Both the position numbers and the translations under genes were made by a program. A stretch of 10,495 nt of DNA from DATGHS01 sp035307785. Lineage in GTDB: Bacteria; Planctomycetota; Planctomycetia; Gemmatales; Gemmataceae. Shown here piece after piece: positions 1 to 5,746 of the stretch. The first letter of the stretch is position 1, and each line of letters begins with the position of its first letter. The stretch is taken from positions 1-10,495 of the forward strand of contig DATGHS010000229.1 of NCBI GenBank assembly GCA_035307785.1, given 5' to 3'. The notes below the pieces were generated by a model. The model was given only the letters and a program-made list of their open reading frames with translations, did not search any database and was not told the DNA's origin.

Positions 1-1363
1 CACCTTGCGGCTCGATGAGTTCCACAGTATGCCCGCCCGACGCATTGTCGAAATGGCAATTGACGCAGCGCTGCGAATACTTTACGGTTGCCCGCGCCGT
101 GGGCACTGTAGTCACAATTACGCACTCCGGCCGGAAGAAGCCTTCCATTTCGCCCAGGAACATGTGCAGTTCCTCTTTCGAGCCTGCGAGAAATAGCAGC
201 TTAGCTTCGGCGACGCCTTCGCCATTCCGGGAAATCGACAGATGCTTGCGCTTTTGCGCGCGCTCGGCAATCGTCCACCACCCGGCCGCGACGCTTTCCT
301 CCACCAACCGTTCTAGCTTCGCGAGGCTCGCTTGTCGGCGTAATTCGTTTGAGTCCCAGACCACAACCTCGGTCCCGAAGCGCAGTGCGGTGACCGCGAG
401 TTCGATTCCCAATTCCGATAGGCCAACGATGGCGATGCGCTCGGGAATCGGACTATCGTGCCAATGCGAAGATTGGCTTTCCCAGGCCAGAGCAGCTTCC
501 AAGCGTTTCCGATGTTGCCCGGCCAACATCATGTGGACGAGCGCCCGGCGTTCAGCCTGATAACCCTCTGCCGGGCCGAACTTGGCGCCGCGCTCCAGCG
601 CATCGAGCATACCCAAAGCGAGCGGATCATGGAATAATTCGGCCCGAACGGAATCGAACAAAGAGGATCGCCCCACAGCCGTCTGCTCCCATAAACGACT
701 CAACCAACCTGCGTTCCCTCGGAATCGCCTTGGCCGGCGCGGATGATCTTGTAGGTCGGCCAGGAACCAGTTGAGTTCTGCCTTGGCCGGCCGAGGGCCG
801 AAAGCCAGGTCGACGAGCCCCAGGTTCCGCGCAGCACGGGCCGGCAGAAGTTGGCCCTTGCTTAGCAGGCGCGTGGCAGTCCTTAGGCCGAGCAGCCGTG
901 GCAGACGCTGAGTGGCCCCCCAGCACAGCAGCCAGCCGCGAGTCAAGGGATCGCAGCCGAGCAGCGTCTCGGGGCACGCCACCGCCAACCGGTAATTGCA
1001 CGCCAGGGCCAGCTCCAGACCGGCATTGGTGCAGCGACCGTCGATATAGGCCACGGTAGGAACGGTTTGCGAAATGCGCTCCAGCCGTTCCAACAAGTAT
1101 TGGCCGTGAAGCGAAAAATCGCGTAGTGCAACTTCGCCGCCTAGCTGCACACATTCGCAGAGGTTCGGCCCGTTCAGGAAAACGCCCGGGTTGCCGCCAC
1201 GGATGACGAGTACGTCGATGCAGGAAGATTTCTGCACCGCGCCCAGTGCTTGACTGAGACCGGCGAGCAGCGCGCTGTCCAGAACCGGAGAATCGAGCCA
1301 TATAGTGGCGATCTGGTCGATCGATTCCAGGCGCAGCCGGTCCGATTCAAATAGCATAACCAC
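1..1363 (-). CDS. FadB/FadJ-like crotonase + 3-hydroxyacyl-CoA dehydrogenase fusion protein (3' end outside window)
   Basis: An uninterrupted minus-strand frame of 454 codons runs off base 1. Residues about 10-200 form a crotonase (enoyl-CoA hydratase/isomerase) fold: a YIDGR strand at 106-110, NAGLELALAC at 113-122 carrying the first family Glu (E117), and GATQRLPRLLG at 149-159. A helical linker (about 255-300) leads to a Rossmann domain starting near 309 (IAIVGLSELG), then a stretch like the 3HCDH NAD-binding domain ending in CHFDN, where H437 matches the catalytic His of HFFNP in FadB. This order is that of the multifunctional beta-oxidation protein, which hydrates enoyl-CoA and oxidises 3-hydroxyacyl-CoA. 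Several key residues look altered: the nucleotide loop is GLSELG rather than GxGxxG, the second hydratase Glu is uncertain, and the Asn-Thr-Ser motif is absent. Activity is therefore open. GTG at 1363 is chosen because AGGAGG lies 5 nt upstream; ATG at 1357 is the alternative. Confidence 0.82.
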   Translation of the reverse strand, partial: MVMLFESDRLRLESIDQIATIWLDSPVLDSALLAGLSQALGAVQKSSCIDVLVIRGGNPGVFLNGPNLCECVQLGGEVALRDFSLHGQYLLERLERISQTVPTVAYIDGRCTNAGLELALACNYRLAVACPETLLGCDPLTRGWLLCWGATQRLPRLLGLRTATRLLSKGQLLPARAARNLGLVDLAFGPRPAKAELNWFLADLQDHPRRPRRFRGNAGWLSRLWEQTAVGRSSLFDSVRAELFHDPLALGMLDALERGAKFGPAEGYQAERRALVHMMLAGQHRKRLEAALAWESQSSHWHDSPIPERIAIVGLSELGIELAVTALRFGTEVVVWDSNELRRQASLAKLERLVEESVAAGWWTIAERAQKRKHLSISRNGEGVAEAKLLFLAGSKEELHMFLGEMEGFFRPECVIVTTVPTARATVKYSQRCVNCHFDNASGGHTVELIEPQG

Positions 1364-1368
1364 GCGGG

Positions 1369-1374
1369 CCTCCT
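1369..1374 (-). promoter_or_regulatory. Shine-Dalgarno site of the FadB/FadJ-like gene
   Basis: AGGAGG read on the minus strand ends 5 nt before GTG 1363 and 11 nt before ATG 1357. The spacing favours the GTG start. Confidence 0.6.
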
Positions 1375-1445
1375 TGCTCAACGACGGGGCCAATATCATG
1401 GGCGGAAGTAGGGAATTTGGTCAATGCGAAGTTGTGTTTTCTGAC

Positions 1446-1516
1446 CTGCAGGACTCGAAGACTCGCCCTGCGGCTTGGGGAGCATAAGCCGCAGGGTGAG
1501 TCTTCGAACCCTGCGG
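1446..1516. repeat. Head-to-head pair of palindromic units in the divergent intergenic region
   Basis: Bases 1455-1476 pair with 1486-1507: 22 pairs including one G-T, with a 9-nt loop. Each arm overlaps a smaller palindromic unit. The right unit is 1489-1516: CCGCAGGG, then GAGTCTTCGA as centre, then CCCTGCGG. The left unit (1446-1473) is the same element inverted, with a stem mismatch. The element occupies much of the roughly 190 bp between the divergent genes at 1363 and 1550, where their promoters must lie. No clear -35/-10 pair was recognised. No T-run follows, so it is not a classical terminator. It is related to the element at 5654-5723. Confidence 0.85.
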
Positions 1517-1549
1517 GTGAGGCATCAGGAAGAGGATGCAAGTCCATAA

Positions 1550-2155
1550 ATGCAACCCCAAGCTTCCATCGCCGATCTCATTGCCAAGGCTCGTGCCGGC
1601 GACCCGGCCGCGCTCGACCGGCTTTTCGCCTGCTGCCGTGATTATCTCGCCCTGATGGCGCGCACCCGGGTGGAGACTTGGCTGCAAGCCAAAGTAGATG
1701 CCTCCGATCTCGTGCAGCAGACGATGATGGAGGCATACCGCGGCTTCGGTCGCTTCCATGGCGGCAGCGAAGGCGAGTGGCTCGCCTGGCTGCGGAATAT
1801 TCTCGATCACAATGCGGCCGACTTCGTGCGGCATTTCCAGAGCCAGAAACGGAAAGCCGGCAAGGAACTGGCACTGAGTCCGCCGGCCGACGATTCGCGC
1901 ATGGCCCAGGCGTTCGAGCCGGCCGCACCGGGAGACTCACCCAGCCAGGCGCTGGCGAAGATGGAAAGTGAACTCCAGTTGGCCGCGGCCCTCACCGAGC
2001 TTCCGCTCGATTATCAGGAAGTGATCGTTCTGCGTAACTTGCAGAAGCTACCCTTCGACGAAGTGGCGAAGCGCATGAACCGCTCCCGGCCCGCTACACA
2101 AATGCTTTGGATGCGCGCAATCCACAAACTTCAAGGAATCTTGCAGCCGCAGTAA
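1550..2155 (+). CDS. ECF-type RNA polymerase sigma factor
   Basis: The 201-residue product has the two-domain layout and size of extracytoplasmic-function sigma factors, which direct RNA polymerase to a dedicated promoter set. Region 2 spans about residues 8-100, with a DASDLVQQTMMEAYRGF segment followed by WLAWLRNILDHNAADF. A linker rich in Ala, Pro and Ser (about 105-140) leads to region 4 at about 148-198, ending in a helix-turn-helix (LPFDEVAKRMNRSRPATQML). No extra C-terminal domain is present. The start is fixed by an in-frame TAA immediately upstream of the ATG; the nearest purine-rich stretch (AGAGGA at 1531-1536) is 13 nt away, so ribosome binding looks weak. The Ser/Thr kinase gene begins 39 bp downstream on the same strand. 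Such sigma-kinase pairs are frequent in planctomycetes, and the kinase probably controls, or responds together with, this factor. No anti-sigma gene is seen. Confidence 0.9.
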   Translation: MQPQASIADLIAKARAGDPAALDRLFACCRDYLALMARTRVETWLQAKVDASDLVQQTMMEAYRGFGRFHGGSEGEWLAWLRNILDHNAADFVRHFQSQKRKAGKELALSPPADDSRMAQAFEPAAPGDSPSQALAKMESELQLAAALTELPLDYQEVIVLRNLQKLPFDEVAKRMNRSRPATQMLWMRAIHKLQGILQPQ

Positions 2156-2165
2156 TGCGCCGAAA

Positions 2166-2189
2166 GCCCAGGGACGGAAGTCCCTGGGC
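2166..2189 (+). repeat. Perfect 10-bp hairpin with GGAA loop between sigma and kinase genes
   Basis: GCCCAGGGAC and GTCCCTGGGC flank the tetraloop GGAA, which fits the GNRA class. It starts 10 nt after the sigma stop codon and ends 5 nt before the kinase ATG. No T-run follows (the next bases are ATATT), so it may be a repeat, an mRNA processing site or a weak attenuator between the two genes rather than a rho-independent terminator. Confidence 0.7.
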
Positions 2190-2194
2190 ATATT

Positions 2195-3961
2195 ATGCTG
2201 AATAGCATGTCTTCTTCCAATTCCCCAATTCCTGAAGACGCCGAAGCGCAGGAACTGCTGGACGGCTATCTCCGCGACCTTCAGGCCGGCCGGCTTCCGG
2301 ACCGTGGTCGGATAATTTCTGCGCGGCCTGATTTGGCTTCCTCGCTGAATTGCCTCGAAGCATTGGAGAAGCTGGCCCCATCGGCACCAGCGAGCGCGGA
2401 TGCAGTTACTCTTAGCCGGCACCCTGAAGATGGCGCGCCGTTGCCGCCGACTTCACTTGCCACCAGCCCAGGCCAGGGCGACTTTGTCGGCAAATATCAG
2501 ATCATCCGCGAACTCGGCCGCGGCGGCATGGGCGTGGTGTACCTGGCCCGCGACACCGACCTCAAGCGCATGGTTGCACTGAAAATGATCCTGGCCGGCA
2601 GCATGGCCGGCGAGGAATATCGCCAACGCTTTCAGGCCGAAATTCGCGCGGCCGCCAAGCTCGAACACGAAGGCATTGTCCGCATCTATGACACCGGCGA
2701 ATTCAATGGACTGCCATACCTGGCGATGCAGTTCATCGACGGCCCCAGCCTGGCCGAATGTCTGGGCAAGAAGAAGTTCCATCGCGAAGACGCCGCCCGC
2801 TGCGTCGCCCATTTAGCCCGCACCGTGGAGTATTTGCATTCGCAAGGAATCGTTCACAGAGATTTGAAACCGGCCAACGTCTTGTTGGAAATGCGGAATG
2901 CGGAACTCGGAATGCGGAATGAAGGAAAAAACTCTTCGGATTCCGCATTCCGCATTCCGAATTCGGCATTGGCCAAGATCACCGACTTCGGCGTCGCCAA
3001 GATCCTCGAAGAGGACAGCCACGCCACGCGCACCGGCATGGTCGTGGGGACGCCAGGGTACATGTCGCCAGAGCAGGCGCGCGGCGAATCGCGCACGGTC
3101 GGGCCGGCAGCTGATGTCTATTCCTTGGGCGCGATCCTGTATGAGATGCTTACGGGCCGGCCGCCGTTTGTCGGTGATACGCCGCTCGTGGTGCTTTTGC
3201 AGGTGATGAGCGACGAGCCGTTGGCGCCACGCCGGTTCGACCCGAAGATTCCCCGCGACCTGGAATTCATCTGCCTGAAGTGCCTGGAGAAAGCACCAGA
3301 GCGGCGTTACCGTTCAGCTGCCGAACTGGCTCAAGCTCTCGAATTGCATCTCAAGGGCGAAATCCTGCCGGTTTCGCGCCTGACCCTGTGGGAAGACATC
3401 ACCCGGCTGGTTCGTCGAATGCCGGCCGTTGCGGCCCGAGTGGGCATTCTCTTCCTGGTCATTTTCGTGTTGATCTTGCGCGCAATCCAAAGCGGCAACG
3501 ACCACTTTAGTAAGACCATCCCCTGGATTCGCCTTCACCATATCGTGCTTGCGCTCGGCGTTTGGATCGGCCTTTCGGCCCTGTTTCAGCGCATGTTGCG
3601 CACGGAGCGCGGCAACCGGCTCGTGCCGTATCTCTGGTCGTTCATGGAAGTGCTACTGCTCACCACGCTGCTGCTCGTCACCGACAGCTTCGAAAGCCCC
3701 ATCGACATTGGCTATCCGCTGCTCATCGCCGCGGCCGGGCTGTGGGTGCGCGAGCGGCTCGTCTGGTTCACCACGCTTTGCGCCGTCGTCGGATACGGTA
3801 TTGCGTCAGTGGTCATTCTCCTGCTCGAAGCCGGCGACAACCCGCACCGCCACGTCATTTTCATCATTGGCCTGGTGTTGATGGGCTATCTGGTTACGTA
3901 TCAGGTCCGTCGCTTCCGGTCGCTGAGCCGCTATTATGAAGGTAGGCCGCTGGAGAAGTGA
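2195..3961 (+). CDS. Membrane-anchored Ser/Thr protein kinase (Hanks type) with palindrome-encoded insert
   Basis: The 588-residue protein has a non-kinase N-terminus (1-100) and a Hanks-type kinase domain (101 to about 388). All catalytic landmarks are present: Gly-rich loop GRGGMG 108-113, VALK with K130, probable helix-C E149, HRDLKPAN 221-228 with catalytic D223, DFG 264-266, and SPE 291-293 in place of APE. It should phosphorylate Ser/Thr on partner proteins. After it come about five or six hydrophobic segments (near 413-430, 448-466, 482-496, 504-517, 524-544, 553-570), which anchor the kinase with its catalytic part facing the cytoplasm and may sense membrane state; no PASTA or WD40 domain is seen. 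Residues 232-259 are an extra loop, encoded by a palindrome, between NVLL and the DFG strand. No Shine-Dalgarno is visible before ATG 2195; ATG 2207 is an alternative start. The stop codon lies within an octamer repeat. The ECF sigma gene directly upstream suggests a shared pathway. Confidence 0.92.
   Translation: MLNSMSSSNSPIPEDAEAQELLDGYLRDLQAGRLPDRGRIISARPDLASSLNCLEALEKLAPSAPASADAVTLSRHPEDGAPLPPTSLATSPGQGDFVGKYQIIRELGRGGMGVVYLARDTDLKRMVALKMILAGSMAGEEYRQRFQAEIRAAAKLEHEGIVRIYDTGEFNGLPYLAMQFIDGPSLAECLGKKKFHREDAARCVAHLARTVEYLHSQGIVHRDLKPANVLLEMRNAELGMRNEGKNSSDSAFRIPNSALAKITDFGVAKILEEDSHATRTGMVVGTPGYMSPEQARGESRTVGPAADVYSLGAILYEMLTGRPPFVGDTPLVVLLQVMSDEPLAPRRFDPKIPRDLEFICLKCLEKAPERRYRSAAELAQALELHLKGEILPVSRLTLWEDITRLVRRMPAVAARVGILFLVIFVLILRAIQSGNDHFSKTIPWIRLHHIVLALGVWIGLSALFQRMLRTERGNRLVPYLWSFMEVLLLTTLLLVTDSFESPIDIGYPLLIAAAGLWVRERLVWFTTLCAVVGYGIASVVILLLEAGDNPHRHVIFIIGLVLMGYLVTYQVRRFRSLSRYYEGRPLEK
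2890..2970. repeat. Imperfect palindrome inserted in frame in the kinase gene
   Basis: Bases 2890-2920 pair with 2940-2970 at 27 of 31 positions around a 19-nt loop. Each arm is built from GGAATGC-type subrepeats (ATGCGGAATGCGGAA on the left, its complement on the right). The element is translated as roughly residues 233-259 of the kinase without a stop or frameshift. The usual gap between NVLL and the DFG strand is only a few residues, so about 24 residues look inserted. Confidence 0.85.
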
Positions 3962-4053
3962 CAAGGTGACAAGGTGACAAGGTGACAAGAATAAGGCAAA
4001 ATTGGAGTGTGAATTTGTCACCCCCTCACCTTGTCACCGTGTCACCTTGTCAT
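3958..4053. repeat. GTGACAAG octamer element with inverted arm at the kinase-cimA junction
   Basis: Four perfect tandem copies of GTGACAAG (3958-3965, 3966-3973, 3974-3981, 3982-3989) are followed by about 25 nt of AT-richer sequence. Complementary units follow: TTGTCAC at 4015-4021, CTTGTCAC at 4030-4037, and diverged copies CGTGTCAC (4038-4045) and CTTGTCAT (4046-4053). The two sides could pair as a long hairpin. The first copy contains the kinase TGA stop. An ATG inside the element (4002) opens a spurious upstream extension of cimA. Confidence 0.85.
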
Positions 4054-4085
4054 GGCGCCAAGTGATCGAGCAAACTGAGACAGAA

Positions 4086-5651
4086 ATGCCGCGAATAACC
4101 ATCTACGACACTACCCTCCGCGACGGCAGCCAGGGCGAGGGTGTGAACTTCTCGCTTCAAGACAAGCTCCTGCTCGCGCGCAAGCTCGACGAGATGGGCA
4201 TCGACTTTATCGAAGGCGGCTACCCGCTGTCGAACCCCAAGGATGCCGAGTTCTTCCGCGAAGCGAAGAAGCTGAAGCTCAAGCATGCGAAGATTGCAGC
4301 CTTCGGCATGACGCGGCGAAGAGACACGAAGCCGGAAGTGGACACCTGTCTGAAAGCGCTGCTCGAATCAGAAGCGCTGGTCATCACCATCGTCGGCAAG
4401 ACCTGGGACATGCAGGTGACCGGCGTGCTCAATACCAGCCTCGACGAAAACTTGCGGATGATCGCCGATTCCGTGTCGCATTGCCGCAAAGCCGGCCGGC
4501 AAGCGTTCTACGATGCCGAGCATTTCTTCGACGGCTACCGTCGCAATCCGGATTATGCGTTGAAGACGTTGCAAGCCGCCCAGGACGCCGGTGCCGCGGC
4601 CGTGGTGCTGTGCGACACCAATGGCGGCAGCCTGCCGGAGCAGATTGCCGATGCGGTGCAAAAGGTAAAGGAAAAGATTCACATCGAGATTGGCATTCAT
4701 TGCCACAACGACTGTGACCTCGCCGTGGCCAATACGCTGATCGCGATTCAAAATGGCGCGACGCAAGTCCAAGGCACGATGAACGGCATCGGTGAGCGCT
4801 GCGGCAACGTCGATCTTGTGAGCGTGATCGCCAATCTGGCGCTGAAGTATAAGTACGAAGTCTTGCAACCTGGCAGCCTGCCCCGGCTCACTGAACTTTC
4901 GCGCTATGTCTATGAACTGGCGAATATGAATTTCCGGTCCGGTCAGCCGTTCGTGGGCCAGAGCGCGTTCGCGCACAAGGGCGGTATGCACACTCATGCC
5001 GTGGCCCGTAACCCCGCGACGTATGAGCACATCGATCCTGCTTCCGTCGGCAACGAACGCCGGGTACTGGTGAGCGAGCTTTCCGGCCAGTCGACGATCC
5101 TCACCAAGACGATGAAATACGACATCAACCAGGACCGCGAGTTGATGTCCAAGATCCTGTTTCAGGTGCAGGATTTGGAAAATGCCGGGTATGAATTCGA
5201 GGCGGCCGAAGCAAGCTTCGATCTGCTCGTGAAGAAGTGCCTGGGCCAGCACCAGCCACGCTTCGAGTTGTTGCATTATCGCGTGAACATCGAGCATGAG
5301 GGGAAGGACCATCCGGTCACCGAAGCCACTGTTAAAATTCGCGTCAAAGATCAGCTTTCGCACATGGTCAGCGAGGGCGACGGCCCGGTCAATGCGCTCG
5401 ATGGCGCTCTTCGTAAAGCGCTGCTACCGGTTTACCCGAACCTGCGCGAGATGTCGTTGGTCGATTATAAAGTGCGAGTCGTGAATGCCCGCGAAGGTAC
5501 CGCCGCCAGGGTGCGCGTCGTGATCGAATCGCGCGATGCGACCGACGTTTGGGGCACCGTCGGCGTAAGTGAGAACATCATCGAAGCAAGCTGGCTGGCA
5601 TTGGTGGACAGCATCGAGTACAAGCTGTTTAAGGATGAGGAGAAGAAGTAA
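4086..5651 (+). CDS. cimA: (R)-citramalate synthase
   Basis: This 521-residue protein belongs to the alpha-isopropylmalate/homocitrate synthase family. CimA condenses pyruvate with acetyl-CoA to give (R)-citramalate, the first step of the threonine-independent route to 2-oxobutyrate and isoleucine, in the cytoplasm. The catalytic TIM barrel (1 to about 280) opens with TTLRDGSQGEGV; the TLRDG Arg and Asp (R12, D13) are the substrate and metal ligands known in the family. HCHND at 205-209 supplies the metal-binding His pair, and NGIGERCGNVDL follows at 233-244. The end, about 390-515, resembles the LeuA allosteric/dimer domain. The DGSQGEGVNFSLQDK and IEGGYPLSNPKD wording favours CimA over LeuA or NifV. 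ATG 4086 puts the barrel start at residue 4, as in relatives. The frame stays open back to ATG 4002, but that part is repeat sequence; GTG 4062 is another in-frame option. No strong ribosome binding site is visible. valS follows after 95 bp. Confidence 0.93.
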   Translation: MPRITIYDTTLRDGSQGEGVNFSLQDKLLLARKLDEMGIDFIEGGYPLSNPKDAEFFREAKKLKLKHAKIAAFGMTRRRDTKPEVDTCLKALLESEALVITIVGKTWDMQVTGVLNTSLDENLRMIADSVSHCRKAGRQAFYDAEHFFDGYRRNPDYALKTLQAAQDAGAAAVVLCDTNGGSLPEQIADAVQKVKEKIHIEIGIHCHNDCDLAVANTLIAIQNGATQVQGTMNGIGERCGNVDLVSVIANLALKYKYEVLQPGSLPRLTELSRYVYELANMNFRSGQPFVGQSAFAHKGGMHTHAVARNPATYEHIDPASVGNERRVLVSELSGQSTILTKTMKYDINQDRELMSKILFQVQDLENAGYEFEAAEASFDLLVKKCLGQHQPRFELLHYRVNIEHEGKDHPVTEATVKIRVKDQLSHMVSEGDGPVNALDGALRKALLPVYPNLREMSLVDYKVRVVNAREGTAARVRVVIESRDATDVWGTVGVSENIIEASWLALVDSIEYKLFKDEEKK

Positions 5652-5653
5652 CC

Positions 5654-5723
5654 CAAGCCCGCACGCGAGTCTTCGAGCGTGCGCGGCTAACCGCGCACGC
5701 TCGAAGACTCGCGTGCGGGCTTG
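5654..5723. repeat. Perfect 33-bp inverted repeat between cimA and valS
   Basis: Bases 5654-5686 are exactly complementary to 5691-5723 around a CTAA loop. Each arm is itself a small palindromic unit: CGCACGC, then GAGTCTTCGA, then GCGTGCG. The centre is the same as in the repeat at 1446-1516, but the stem differs. The element begins 3 nt after the cimA stop codon and has no T-run behind it. It ends 23 nt before the valS start, just upstream of its AAGGA ribosome binding site. It could slow transcription between the two genes or protect mRNA ends, or be a passive repeat. Confidence 0.95.
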
Positions 5724-5746
5724 AAGGATTTAAGGAAACTGACTTT

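Noticed and set aside
15..560. Long plus-strand open frame of 181 codons
   Set aside because: It is antisense to the clear crotonase/dehydrogenase frame on the minus strand and its Ser/Arg-rich protein resembles no family.
627..1301. Minus-strand open frame of 224 codons
   Set aside because: It is a shifted frame of the 1-1363 gene; only the other frame shows crotonase motifs.
2166..2189. Rho-independent terminator after the sigma gene
   Set aside because: Stable stem but no T-run; the kinase ATG follows within a few bases.
3958..4053. Possible CRISPR array
   Set aside because: The units are 8 nt, contiguous and without spacers, with an inverted arm; no cas genes are nearby.
4002..4085. 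N-terminal extension of cimA from ATG 4002
   Set aside because: The extension is translated repeat sequence without a ribosome binding site; family members start at the MPRITIYDTTLRDG equivalent (4086).
4368..5363. Minus-strand open frame of 331 codons opposite cimA
   Set aside because: Antisense shadow of cimA with no recognisable motifs.
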